Positions 45,500-54,048 of a DNA stretch of 64,000 nt are shown one piece after another. Made by a program: the position numbers and the translations under genes. How positions within the stretch are numbered: position 1 is the stretch's first letter; each line of letters starts with the position of its first letter. Source of the DNA: Enterococcus sp. 9D6_DIV0238 (lineage in GTDB: Bacteria > Bacillota > Bacilli > Lactobacillales > Enterococcaceae); assembly GCF_002174455.2 (NCBI RefSeq), contig NZ_CP147246.1:895501-959500 (forward strand), written 5' to 3'. The notes beneath the pieces are model-generated. The model saw only the letters and a list, made by a program, of their open reading frames with translations, was not told where the DNA came from and ran no database searches.

Positions 45500-48400
45500 C
45501 TAGGAATGGATTTTTTCTTCATCCATCATTTTGTGTGCAGTAGCCATCATTAAACGAATACGATTTAATTGATTGACTAAAGATACTCCTGGATCATAAT
45601 CGATCGGTGCAATATTCGCTTTAGGATACTGCCGTCTTAATTCTTTCGTAACACCTTTACCTACCACATGATTCGGCAGACAACCAAATGGCTGCATACA
45701 GACTATATTGTTTACATCTGATTTCAAAAGCTCGATCATTTCCCCAGTCAAGAACCAACCTTCTCCTGTATGGTTTCCAATCGATAAAATTTTCCCAGCA
45801 TCTTCAGCCAGCTCATGAATAGAGCTGATTCCATCAAAACGCTTCGAATTTCTCAATGCTTTGTCCATCGGTTTTTCAACATATTCAATCATTCGGATCG
45901 CAAATTTTGCTAAATTTTTGCTTTGCTTCGACATCCCAAGATTTTCGTATTTAAAAATTTGGTTGTATAAAGAATAGTTCATGAAACCAACGATATCCGG
46001 AACAACTGCTTCAGCACCTTCTGCTTCCAACAAACGGACGATATCATTATTTGCCGTTGGAGAATATTTGACTAGGATTTCCCCTACTACACCTACTTTT
46101 GGCTTTTGAATATCCAGCAGCGGGATTTCATCAAATTCTTTGATGATTTTTTTCATATTACGGTTAAATAAAGTTAAAGAACCATTGCGAACATTTTTTT
46201 CTACTTGCTTCAACCATTTTTCATGAAGTGCATCGATCATGCCTGTTTCAGTCTCGTAAGGGCGGGTCCGATAAACAACTCGTTCAAATAAATCACCATA
46301 TAAGAAAGCAACTGCCAGACGCTTCAACATAGGTAAAGTAAATTTGAAGCCTGGGGTCGATTCTACCCCTTTATTGCCCATTGAAACAGAAACAACAGGT
46401 ACTTGCGGGAATCCAGCATCATTCAATGCTTTTCTAAGCAGTGGAATATAATTCGTTGCTCGGCATCCGCCACCGGTTTGTGTCATCATCACACTCACAT
46501 GATCTAAATCATATTCACCGCTCTCGAGTGCTTCAACAAGCTGCCCAATTGAAATGATCGCAGGATAACAAGCATCATTGTTTACATATTTCAATCCAAC
46601 GTTGACTGCTTCGCGGTCATCAGCGGGCAGACAAACCACATTATACCCCGATGCTTTTAGAGCTTCATCAACTAGTCCTGATTGGTGGATCGGACTTAAC
46701 ATTGGTAAAAGTAATGTATGCGTTCGTTTCATTTCTTTTGTAAATACGATTTTTTCCAGTTCTTCATGCTTCAATTTTGGCTCAAAATTCATTTTTTCTC
46801 TTTCACCAACTGCAGCTTTGAGTGAACGCAAGCGAATTCGGATCGCTCCTAGATTCGATCCTTCATCGATTTTCAAGACTGTATAGATCTTGCCGTATTG
46901 TTCCATGATTTCTTCTACTTGATCGGTTGTTACTGCATCCAGCCCGCAGCCAAATGAATTCAACTGAACAAGTTCTAGATTTTTAGACTTAGCAACGACA
47001 CGAGCAGCAGCATATAGACGAGAATGATAGACCCACTGATTGACGACACGTAAATTGCCTACGTCACCTAAATGAGAAATGCTATCTTCCGTCAATACAT
47101 GAAATCCTTCTTGTGTGATCACATCTGCGATTCCATGATTGATTTCCGGGTCTAAATGATAAGGTCTACCAGATAGAACGATTCCTTTTTCACCTTTTTG
47201 GTTCAGCATCACAAGGGTTTCTTCCCCTTTACTGCGAATCGCTTCTTTAAAAGCATCCAACTCTTCATAACCATGGCGTAAAGCGTCAGTCACCTGATCC
47301 AACGAAATTCCTAGATCTGCAAAAGTATCACTCAACACTTTAGCAACAGACGCTTCATCAGCCAAATTGATATATGGATTACGATAGTCGACCTTGCCAT
47401 CTCTAATATCATCAACATTGTTTCGGATCACATCTGGATAACTTTGAACGATTGGGCAGTTAAAATGATTGTCTGCTTCTGCTGATTCCTGACGTTCAAA
47501 CACAACACCCGGATAAAAAATCATCGGGATCTCTGCATCGATCAACGCTTGAATATGTCCATGAGTAATTTTTGCTGGGTAACAAGCAGTATCGCTAGGA
47601 ATGGTTTCCATCCCTTGTTCATATAGCTCTTTATTTGAACGAGGGGATAATTCTACCCTAAAGCCCAAATCAGTAAAGAACGTATGCCATAGCGGATAAT
47701 TTTCATACATATTCAATACACGAGGAATCCCGATCCGACCATATTTCGCATCCTTTTCTTTTAATGGACGGTATTTAAAGAGCTTACGGTATTTGTAGTC
47801 GATCATATTGACTTTCCGGTCTTCTCTTTTGACTTTGATCCTGGCGCCTCTTTCACAACGATTCCCCGTTACAAACTGACGACCGTCTGAAAAAATAGTT
47901 ACAGTCATCATGCAGTTGTTCTCACAAAGACCACAGTGAGTAAATTCTTTCTCTGCAGTAAATGTGTCCAATTCTTCTAAAGTAAGAGTCGTTGTCTCTT
48001 GCCCTAATTCATAGTTTTCCAAAGCGATCAATGCAGCACCATAAGCGCCCATCAAGCCAGCAATAGACGGACGGACCACTTCACGCTCACTGATCATTTC
48101 AAATGCCCGTAAAACAGCTTCATTATAAAAAGTACCACCCTGACAAACGATTTTCTTTCCTAATTCCTCTGGTCGACGGACCTTGATTACTTTGTAGATA
48201 GCATTTTTTATAACTGAATAGGATAGTCCTGCTGAAATATCTCCAACGGAAGCTCCTTCTTTTTGAACTTGTTTTACTTTAGAATTCATGAATACGGTAC
48301 AACGTGAACCCAAATCCACCGGTGCTTTTGAACTCAACGCTTCAATCGCAAAATCTTTCACATCATAATTCAACGATTTAGCAAACGTTTCGATAAATGA

Positions 48401-49747
48401 ACCACACCCCGATGAACAAGCTTCATTCAGTTGAATCGAGGATAAAACGCCATCTTTGATCGTCATTGCTTTCATATCCTGACCGCCAATGTCTAAAATA
48501 AAATCTACACCCGGTTGAAAATGATCCGCCGCTTTATAATGCGCCATCGTTTCTACTTCACCGATATCGACCTTCAAAGCATTTTTGATCAAATGCTCGC
48601 CATAACCTGTCACTGCTGCCTTACCGATAAAGACATCCTTCGGCATTTGCTGATACAAGTCTTTCAAAACTTCCATCGTTGTTTCTAAAGGCTGTCCTTG
48701 GTTGTTTCCATAAAATGAGAACAACAGATTACCATCTTCATCGATCAACGTGACTTTAGTTGTTGTAGACCCTGCATCGATTCCTAAAAATGCGACACCT
48801 TGATGTTCAGATAAAGGCTTTTCTTGTGCTTTAGCCTGATCGTGGCGGGCTCTAAAAACCTTTAATTCCTCTTCATTTTGGAATAACGGTTCCAAGGTAT
48901 CGGTTGGCTTCAATTGTTCCTGATCTCCCTGAGTCAAGCGCTGGATCAGCTCTTCTAAGGTAGTAGAATTCGCACCTTCAGAATAAATAGCTGCTCCCAT
49001 CGCAACAAATAGCTGAGGGTTTTCCGGGAAGATGACATCTTCCGGCTGAACATCCAACGTTTCAATAAATCGTTTTCTAAGCTCTGACATAAAGAAAAGC
49101 GGTCCACCTAAAAAGGCGATCTTTCCTTTGATTTTTCTTCCTGCAGCTAACCCTGCAATCGTTTGATTGACAACTGCTTGAAAAATACTCGCAGCAATAT
49201 CTTCTTTTGCTGCACCTTCATTGATCAAGGGTTGAACATCAGTTTTAGCAAATACTCCGCATCTTGAAGCGATCGGGTAAATCGTTTCATAGTTTTTCGC
49301 CAGTTCATTGACTCCGTTTGCATCTGTTTTTAATAAGACGGCCATTTGATCGATAAAAGCTCCCGTCCCACCAGCACAGCTGCCATTCATCCGTTGCTCT
49401 AACGCACCATCGAAAAAGGTGATCTTTGCATCTTCTCCGCCTAGTTCGATCGCAACATCGGTTTCGGGAATAATTTCTTCTACTGTTCTTGTACAGGCGA
49501 TCACTTCCTGAACAAAAGAAATGTTTAGGACATCTGCGAGACCCATTCCTCCGGAACCCGTAATGGTCATTGTAAGAGGTGTTTTTTCACCAAGAACATT
49601 CATTGCTTCTATCAAAACTTTTTCTGTAGCTGCTTTCACATCTGAGTAATGTCGTTCATATTTTGCGAATTTGGTATGATTTTCTTCATCGATAATTACC
49701 AATTTCACAGTCGTCGAACCGACATCTATTCCTGCTCTTATTGTCAT
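45500..49747 (-). CDS. giant 2-hydroxyacyl-CoA dehydratase activase-type fusion protein
   Basis: The protein has 1415 residues. Two tandem BadF/BcrA-type ATPase domains (about 5-265 and 320-585) each have an ASKHA phosphate loop (GIDVGSTTVK; GIDAGSTTTK) and a cysteine motif (NGSCAGGTGAFIDQ; ACSSGCGSFIETF) that in HgdC binds a 4Fe-4S cluster. A cysteine cluster HCGLCENNCMM near residue 640 follows. The remaining 750 residues are DUF2229 and HgdB-like dehydratase regions. It may be a self-contained ATP-driven electron donor and dehydratase; the substrate is unknown. GGGAG supports ATG 49747 over 49771. TetR gene divergent. Confidence 0.88.
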   Translation of the reverse strand: MTIRAGIDVGSTTVKLVIIDEENHTKFAKYERHYSDVKAATEKVLIEAMNVLGEKTPLTMTITGSGGMGLADVLNISFVQEVIACTRTVEEIIPETDVAIELGGEDAKITFFDGALEQRMNGSCAGGTGAFIDQMAVLLKTDANGVNELAKNYETIYPIASRCGVFAKTDVQPLINEGAAKEDIAASIFQAVVNQTIAGLAAGRKIKGKIAFLGGPLFFMSELRKRFIETLDVQPEDVIFPENPQLFVAMGAAIYSEGANSTTLEELIQRLTQGDQEQLKPTDTLEPLFQNEEELKVFRARHDQAKAQEKPLSEHQGVAFLGIDAGSTTTKVTLIDEDGNLLFSFYGNNQGQPLETTMEVLKDLYQQMPKDVFIGKAAVTGYGEHLIKNALKVDIGEVETMAHYKAADHFQPGVDFILDIGGQDMKAMTIKDGVLSSIQLNEACSSGCGSFIETFAKSLNYDVKDFAIEALSSKAPVDLGSRCTVFMNSKVKQVQKEGASVGDISAGLSYSVIKNAIYKVIKVRRPEELGKKIVCQGGTFYNEAVLRAFEMISEREVVRPSIAGLMGAYGAALIALENYELGQETTTLTLEELDTFTAEKEFTHCGLCENNCMMTVTIFSDGRQFVTGNRCERGARIKVKREDRKVNMIDYKYRKLFKYRPLKEKDAKYGRIGIPRVLNMYENYPLWHTFFTDLGFRVELSPRSNKELYEQGMETIPSDTACYPAKITHGHIQALIDAEIPMIFYPGVVFERQESAEADNHFNCPIVQSYPDVIRNNVDDIRDGKVDYRNPYINLADEASVAKVLSDTFADLGISLDQVTDALRHGYEELDAFKEAIRSKGEETLVMLNQKGEKGIVLSGRPYHLDPEINHGIADVITQEGFHVLTEDSISHLGDVGNLRVVNQWVYHSRLYAAARVVAKSKNLELVQLNSFGCGLDAVTTDQVEEIMEQYGKIYTVLKIDEGSNLGAIRIRLRSLKAAVGEREKMNFEPKLKHEELEKIVFTKEMKRTHTLLLPMLSPIHQSGLVDEALKASGYNVVCLPADDREAVNVGLKYVNNDACYPAIISIGQLVEALESGEYDLDHVSVMMTQTGGGCRATNYIPLLRKALNDAGFPQVPVVSVSMGNKGVESTPGFKFTLPMLKRLAVAFLYGDLFERVVYRTRPYETETGMIDALHEKWLKQVEKNVRNGSLTLFNRNMKKIIKEFDEIPLLDIQKPKVGVVGEILVKYSPTANNDIVRLLEAEGAEAVVPDIVGFMNYSLYNQIFKYENLGMSKQSKNLAKFAIRMIEYVEKPMDKALRNSKRFDGISSIHELAEDAGKILSIGNHTGEGWFLTGEMIELLKSDVNNIVCMQPFGCLPNHVVGKGVTKELRRQYPKANIAPIDYDPGVSLVNQLNRIRLMMATAHKMMDEEKIHS

Positions 49748-49819
49748 TTGTTTTATCTCCCTATTGTCCATCCCTTTTTATTTCCCAACACTTTGTTGAT
49801 TATCCTACAAGGTGTCTGA

Positions 49820-49825
49820 TATAAT
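49820..49825 (+). promoter_or_regulatory. tetR promoter -10
   Basis: TATAAT with TTGATT 18 bases upstream (49796-49801). It gives a leader of about 110 bases before the TetR gene. Confidence 0.5.
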
Positions 49826-49835
49826 ACTTATGTAT

Positions 49836-49864
49836 ATTTTAGAAAGATTCTAATTTATTTGCAA
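49836..49864 (-). promoter_or_regulatory. activase promoter with operator palindrome
   Basis: TTGCAA (49859-49864), 17-bp spacer, TAAAAT (49836-49841) on the minus strand. The perfect palindrome TTAGAA-AGA-TTCTAA (49839-49853) lies across the spacer and -10, a good candidate site for the divergent TetR protein. Confidence 0.6.
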
Positions 49865-49940
49865 CAAGCAAAACACCCAAATTTGTGAGATAAGCAACAA
49901 ACTTATCAAATCTGTTGATTATTTTGAAAGGAATTTTTAT

Positions 49941-50549
49941 ATGTCGAAGAAAACAGACCTGCGGGTAAAGCGAACACACAAAATGATCATCGAAGCTTTC
50001 TTTCATTTAGTTGAGGAAAAAGGATATGATTGTATCACGATCCAAGACATTGCAGATGAAGCGATGATCAATCGCGCGACTTTTTATGCTCATTTTAAAG
50101 ATAAACAGGATCTTTATGAACAAATTTTTGATTTTGCCGTCAATGCCTTTACTTCTGTCATCGATACGGAACAAATCATTGTAAAAAATCGAATCAAAGT
50201 CAAACAAATTGAATTTCTTCTCACACATATTTATATCAATATCCAAAAAAATAAAAACTTTTTTTTAACGATCATGGATGGTAGTTCTAATGAATTGCTG
50301 CGAAAGAAATTAGCAGAAATCATTTATGATAAATATGCAGATATTTTCTCCAAGCTAAAAATCACCGAAAACGAGATCGAAGTTCCAATCGATTTCATTA
50401 TTGAATACATGACATCGATTTTTACAGGAACGCTCCATTGGTGGATTACAAGTAACACAGACATGTCGCCAAATCATTTGGCCAGACTTGTTATTAAATT
50501 GGTTGGAAACGGACACCTGACCGTTCTAGGGATCGAGATCGATAAATAG
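49941..50549 (+). CDS. TetR/AcrR family regulator
   Basis: The 202-residue protein has an N-terminal TetR helix-turn-helix (RTHKMIIEAFFHLVEEKGYDCITIQDIADEAMINRATFYAHFKDKQDLYEQ, about 9-60) and a variable helical C-terminal domain with a TetR_C_7-like pattern (LLTHIYINIQKNKNFFLTIM, FIIEYMTSIFTGTLHWWI). It is divergent from the giant activase gene, whose promoter contains a 15-bp palindrome, so repression of that gene is the simplest inference. It ends at its own terminator. Confidence 0.9.
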   Translation: MSKKTDLRVKRTHKMIIEAFFHLVEEKGYDCITIQDIADEAMINRATFYAHFKDKQDLYEQIFDFAVNAFTSVIDTEQIIVKNRIKVKQIEFLLTHIYINIQKNKNFFLTIMDGSSNELLRKKLAEIIYDKYADIFSKLKITENEIEVPIDFIIEYMTSIFTGTLHWWITSNTDMSPNHLARLVIKLVGNGHLTVLGIEIDK

Positions 50550-50555
50550 CACAAA

Positions 50556-50602
50556 AAAAGTGTCTGAAGCAAAACTAAAAAAGTTTTGTTTCAGGCACTA
50601 AC
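50556..50602 (+). terminator. terminator after tetR
   Basis: An 18-bp stem (50559-50576 with 50582-50599) with two mismatches, flanked by A and T runs. Confidence 0.85.
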
Positions 50603-50650
50603 TTTTAATAAATATGACCAAAAATCAGGTTACTCGGCCATTTCACAGCG

Positions 50651-50687
50651 AACGAGCGATACAAAAACATGTTGCTTGTTCGTTACT
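50651..50687. repeat. inverted repeat downstream of small gene
   Basis: GAACGAGC faces GCTTGTTC (one wobble) over an 18-base AT-rich loop in the gap between the TetR and 50731 genes. There is no T run on either side, so a terminator is unlikely. Function unknown. Confidence 0.4.
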
Positions 50688-50730
50688 ATAATCGATCGAA
50701 TCTAAGCAACCTTTATCTCATCTCGTGTTT

Positions 50731-50916
50731 CTAGCGGTTTTTAGCACGCCATTTTTTAGTATGTGCTGTATCTCTGGAAGAGATAACTTTCACACCTGAA
50801 GCTTTCTCTCCATTTTTCTTTTTTGAAAAAAGATTTACCTTCACATCGTATTTTCCTTCGTTTGCTAAATCATATAATCTTTCAGCTGTTTCAGTTATTT
50901 TCTCTTTGATGTTCAT
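50731..50916 (-). CDS. hypothetical small basic protein
   Basis: The 61-residue protein is MNIKEKITETAERLYDLANEGKYDVKVNLFSKKKNGEKASGVKVISSRDTAHTKKWRAKNR. I do not recognise it. The first half is a likely amphipathic helix, the rest a Lys/Arg-rich tail with net positive charge, suggesting nucleic-acid contact, but that is only an inference. AGGAG lies eight bases before ATG 50916; the GTG three codons upstream touches the Shine-Dalgarno. It has no operon partner and lies just downstream of the tRNA pair. Confidence 0.6.
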   Translation of the reverse strand: MNIKEKITETAERLYDLANEGKYDVKVNLFSKKKNGEKASGVKVISSRDTAHTKKWRAKNR

Positions 50917-50998
50917 TGATCTCACTCCTCATATGTTTCTTTCACTTTATCATATATTTTTGAAAAAGAGAACAAAAGCCTCTGTCCTTCGTAAATAA

Positions 50999-51023
50999 AA
51001 AAACAACTCCAATGAGTTGTTTT
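50999..51023 (-). terminator. terminator after tRNA pair
   Basis: AAAACAACTC (51000-51009) pairs perfectly with GAGTTGTTTT (51014-51023), loop CAAT. Confidence 0.8.
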
Positions 51024-51030
51024 GATAAGA

Positions 51031-51102
51031 CTGGGGTAGCTGGATTCGAACCAACGCATGACAGAGTCAAAGTCTGTTGCCTTACCGCTTGGCGATACCC
51101 CA
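51031..51102 (-). tRNA. tRNA-Gln (TTG)
   Basis: Seventy-two bases on the minus strand. The acceptor TGGGGTA pairs with TACCCCA with discriminator G, the T-loop is GGTTCGAATCC, and the anticodon loop CTTTGAC gives anticodon TTG. The CCA end is not encoded. Ten bases from tRNA-Tyr, same transcript. Confidence 0.95.
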
Positions 51103-51111
51103 AAAATAAAA

Positions 51112-51192
51112 TGGAGGAAAGTGGATTCGAACCACTGAACCCTAAGGAACGGATTTACAGTCCGTCGCGTTTAGCCACTTCGCTATTCCTCC
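51112..51192 (-). tRNA. tRNA-Tyr (GTA)
   Basis: Eighty-one bases with a long variable arm (class II). The acceptor GGAGGAA pairs with TTCCTCC, discriminator A, and the anticodon loop CTGTAAA gives GTA. Tyr GUA is a queuosine-modified tRNA, relevant to the queT gene in this window. The CCA end is not encoded. Confidence 0.95.
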
Positions 51193-51282
51193 AAAAGGTT
51201 TTAGTAAAAAACCTGACTTAGTTATAATACAAAATTTCTGAGTAAATTGCAAGCACTTTTCGAAAAAAAGTTGTTATTTATT

Positions 51283-51516
51283 TTAGTCGTTCAAATTCCA
51301 TTGACGAATCACGTATTCGATCGCTTCATCCAGCGTTTTGACTGTCGCTTCATTTCGTCCGTCGATCAATACTGCGAATTTTTTTTCAGCTTGTGTAACA
51401 ACTTGACCAATTTCTTTTTTGCCGATCATTAAAGTATTGATAGTCAGCTGTTCACCATTGATCTTTTTTTGACTCTCTTCTATTCGTACTTCAATATCTT
51501 TATTCTTTTTAGACAT
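51283..51516 (-). CDS. DUF2969 family protein
   Basis: The 77-residue protein is MSKKNKDIEVRIEESQKKINGEQLTINTLMIGKKEIGQVVTQAEKKFAVLIDGRNEATVKTLDEAIEYVIRQWNLND. This matches the Lactobacillales DUF2969 family (GKK.IGQ, FAV, VKTLDEA...I...NL). The function is unknown. GGAGGG lies six bases before ATG 51516, favoured over ATG 51522. The gene is monocistronic, just upstream of the tRNAs. Confidence 0.82.
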   Translation of the reverse strand: MSKKNKDIEVRIEESQKKINGEQLTINTLMIGKKEIGQVVTQAEKKFAVLIDGRNEATVKTLDEAIEYVIRQWNLND

Positions 51517-51552
51517 TCTCATCCCTCCAAGCCTCTATGTTATCACGTTATA

Positions 51553-51585
51553 CAAAAAAAAGCACCTACCATTTAAAGTAGATGC
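51553..51585 (-). terminator. terminator after sortase cassette
   Basis: GCACCTAC (51562-51569) pairs with GTAGATGC (51578-51585) with a G-U; eight Ts follow on the minus strand. Confidence 0.75.
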
Positions 51586-51599
51586 CAGATATTTTACAT

Positions 51600-52454
51600 T
51601 TAGGTACTAAATAACTGTTTTCGTTTGATTTCACTCAGTAGTGCAAAGACAATACCCGCTATGATCGACACAATCCCTATGATAATAAACAGCCATAAAA
51701 AGCTTGATAAATAGGTTTGTATAAAATCATACATCGCTTTTGATTGGATCCCTAATTTTTTCAGAAATCCTTGTATCAAAATAGCAGCAGGCACAACAAC
51801 CATCATCAATCCGCTGCCGATAGTGATATACGACCAATATCTCAATAAACGATGAAAATAGCCTCGCAGTGATGAATAAAGAGAAAGACTCAGCAGTCCC
51901 CATAAAACGCCACAAATGACCATAAAAATGACTATTTTTGATTTATAATTCATTACTTTTCGCCCATAAGAAACTAAAAAGGGCAATTCGATATAGCCTT
52001 TGTATATCTTAACAGCATTATCTCCTAAGTCATTGACCGCTTTTTCTGATTCTGGCGTTATCTCTATATTCTTCTCTTTCATGTACGCTGTAATTGCCTC
52101 AGAAACAGAAGCCTGAATTTGCTTTTCATTAGAAATGGAATACTTGCTTCCTGTGTGATACATTGCCTTGAAATATGCGTCCACATCTTTTTGAACAAAT
52201 GATTTACTGACGGTTTGATTCAGCACACCTTCTGGGATGTTGCTTCCTAATGCACTATTTTCAATCTGTCGATTGATCTCCCCTGCTAGTTTGGTATAAT
52301 AATCCGCATGAGAGGCCTGTTTTGTAATATAGTTTTCACTAAAAAGAGTCAATCTCAATGCAAGTAAAATCAAAAAAGCAAATAAGAAAACAGATGACAA
52401 AAATGCAATAAAAAAGCGCGAAAGCACCTTCAACAGATGACCCCGATTTCTCAT
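51600..52454 (-). CDS. membrane protein of sortase cassette, unknown family
   Basis: In this 284-residue protein, one N-terminal membrane helix (about 11-36) is followed by a soluble helical, probably extracellular domain (about 40-165) with no motif I recognise, and then three C-terminal membrane helices (about 172-195, 208-232, 245-275) with a short basic tail. I do not recognise the family. It is third in a tight cassette after the surface protein and sortase (18-base gap), so an accessory role in that surface system is the natural inference. Terminator follows. Confidence 0.75.
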   Translation of the reverse strand: MRNRGHLLKVLSRFFIAFLSSVFLFAFLILLALRLTLFSENYITKQASHADYYTKLAGEINRQIENSALGSNIPEGVLNQTVSKSFVQKDVDAYFKAMYHTGSKYSISNEKQIQASVSEAITAYMKEKNIEITPESEKAVNDLGDNAVKIYKGYIELPFLVSYGRKVMNYKSKIVIFMVICGVLWGLLSLSLYSSLRGYFHRLLRYWSYITIGSGLMMVVVPAAILIQGFLKKLGIQSKAMYDFIQTYLSSFLWLFIIIGIVSIIAGIVFALLSEIKRKQLFST

Positions 52455-52472
52455 TTCACTGTTTCTCCTTTT

Positions 52473-53225
52473 TTATGATTTTTCATCAATAATCGGTCCA
52501 GACACATAATCTGCAGAAACAAATACACGTTCTGGTGTTAAGCCAATCGCATCCAATGGATAGCAGGTGTATAAAATCAGTGAACGTTTCGTACGGTCAC
52601 CTAGCTTCGTATTGATTGATGGATCTTTATAATTCGCAATTTTGACTTCCGTTACTTGATATGTATAATCCCCATAATGAGTATGAACCTTGACTTCATC
52701 TCCTGGCTCTAAATAATAGATTTTCCCGAAAGAAGGCATATTATGCCCGCCGATCAATGTTGTTCCTAAATCTCCTGGAATCATACTGCCAATGTATTGA
52801 CCTGCGCCTAAACGCAAAATTTCTTCACTATCTCCATAATATAGTGGTTCATTAATCCCAACTTTATCAATAACAACTTCTCCAAACTGATCTCCGCCTG
52901 TCGGATAGACGACGGTCGTGGATGCTAAAGCTTCTGTTCCAGAGGCTTGAGTCGTTCCTGTTTGGTCAGCTGTTTGTCCTGTTTCGGTCTGTGCAGAATC
53001 TGTCGACTGGTTGTTTGATGCTTGCTTTTTTTCTTGACTTCTTTCGGCAAACAGGTTGTTTCCTTTTTGTTCAAAAGAAGGAGCATCATTCAACGAAATC
53101 AATTCGACAGCAGAAGAAGCAAAATTAATGACAGGTGCACCAATAATATATATGGTTAAATAGCCAAAAAACATAAAGAGAAGAGGCACATAAATAAATG
53201 CCCCTACTCTTTTTAATTTTTTCAT
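52473..53225 (-). CDS. class D-like sortase
   Basis: The 250-residue sortase has an N-terminal membrane anchor (about 9-30), a Ser/Thr/Gln/Asn-rich linker (about 60-105) and a catalytic beta-barrel. Catalytic residues: His161 in GGHNM, Cys221 in LYTCYP, Arg233 in TPERVFV. The TCYPLDAIGLTP context resembles class D rather than the class A housekeeping or class C pilin enzymes. Its gene starts one base after the stop of the surface-protein gene, so that protein is the likely dedicated substrate. Confidence 0.9.
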   Translation of the reverse strand: MKKLKRVGAFIYVPLLFMFFGYLTIYIIGAPVINFASSAVELISLNDAPSFEQKGNNLFAERSQEKKQASNNQSTDSAQTETGQTADQTGTTQASGTEALASTTVVYPTGGDQFGEVVIDKVGINEPLYYGDSEEILRLGAGQYIGSMIPGDLGTTLIGGHNMPSFGKIYYLEPGDEVKVHTHYGDYTYQVTEVKIANYKDPSINTKLGDRTKRSLILYTCYPLDAIGLTPERVFVSADYVSGPIIDEKS

Positions 53226-53226
53226 A

Positions 53227-53805
53227 TTAAGCTAGTTTATTCTTTCTGCTCACAAATACTGCACCTGCTGCAGCAACGATTAGTGAACCAAAAGTAATTC
53301 CGCTAAGTACGTAATTTGAGCCTGTATTTTTTACTGGTGTTCCAGTGCTATATACAGGTGCTCCTTTAGTGTCAGTGATAGTCACTGCTGAATAGCTTCC
53401 GCCAGCACCAAAAGTGATTTTCACACCTACTGCATTTCCAGCCGCAACAACATAGCTCTGCAACTGAGAAATCACGTTTGCTGGTAATAATCTAAGCGCA
53501 TCTCCAAGTGTATTTGCACCAGAAGCATCTACAGAAACACCTTCGACTAGCGCACGCGCAGCTTGAATGTTTTTGATTGCTTCATCTGCTTGAGCTTGTG
53601 TCAAATCAACACGTTTCAAGTGGTTTTCTGCTGCATTGATCTCAGCTGCACCAAAAGCAAATTTCTTACCGCCGATTGTAGCGCCAGCATTCAATTCATT
53701 AAGTATTGGCTGTTCAACTGCTGAAATTGCACCATCAGCCAACGCAGGAGTTGCAAAACCCAATACGATCACTAAAGCAACGACAAATCCGATAACTTTT
53801 TTCAT
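53227..53805 (-). CDS. sortase-anchored secreted protein with non-canonical VKNTG signal
   Basis: The 192-residue protein (numbering from ATG 53805) has a signal peptide (about 1-23, cleavage after ALA in PALADG), a small Ala/Gly-rich secreted domain (about 24-155), then VKNTG (about 158-162), a hydrophobic helix YVLSGITFGSLIVAAAGAVFV and the basic tail SRKNKLA. That is a complete cell-wall sorting layout, except that LPxTG is replaced by VKNTG. I do not recognise the mature domain. AGGAGG is seven bases before ATG 53805; ATG 53811 touches it. Confidence 0.8.
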   Translation of the reverse strand: MKKVIGFVVALVIVLGFATPALADGAISAVEQPILNELNAGATIGGKKFAFGAAEINAAENHLKRVDLTQAQADEAIKNIQAARALVEGVSVDASGANTLGDALRLLPANVISQLQSYVVAAGNAVGVKITFGAGGSYSAVTITDTKGAPVYSTGTPVKNTGSNYVLSGITFGSLIVAAAGAVFVSRKNKLA

Positions 53806-53840
53806 TTTCATTCCTCCTTATCTTATATATTTATAATCAA

Positions 53841-53865
53841 TTGCAGTAAAACTGCAACAATTATA
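53841..53865 (-). promoter_or_regulatory. surface-protein promoter with downstream palindrome
   Basis: TATAAT on the minus strand (53860-53865) is followed by the palindrome TTGCAG-TAAAA-CTGCAA (53841-53857) at about +1 to +20. This could be an operator or a leader hairpin. The -35 is unclear. Confidence 0.4.
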
Positions 53866-54048
53866 CCTTCAACAACACCTTATTTTTAAGGTTATAGAAG
53901 ATCATATGTATCAGAAATAGTGCAACCACACACACCATTTATTCAAAAATACAAAAGTCTTCACTATTAAAATTATCATATGCATTTGCAATAGTCAAAC
54001 GGTTTTCTCAGAAAAAAAACGTTACCATCACTTGACTTTGCTACTTTT

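Noticed and set aside
45283..45543. 86-residue plus-strand frame upstream of the activase terminator
   Set aside because: It has no Shine-Dalgarno, runs through the terminator into the activase 3' end, and has no recognisable domain.
50007..50246. 79-residue minus-strand frame inside tetR
   Set aside because: It is antisense to the TetR helix-turn-helix region.
51012..51221. 69-residue plus-strand frame over the tRNAs
   Set aside because: It is a chance frame through tRNA-Gln and tRNA-Tyr.
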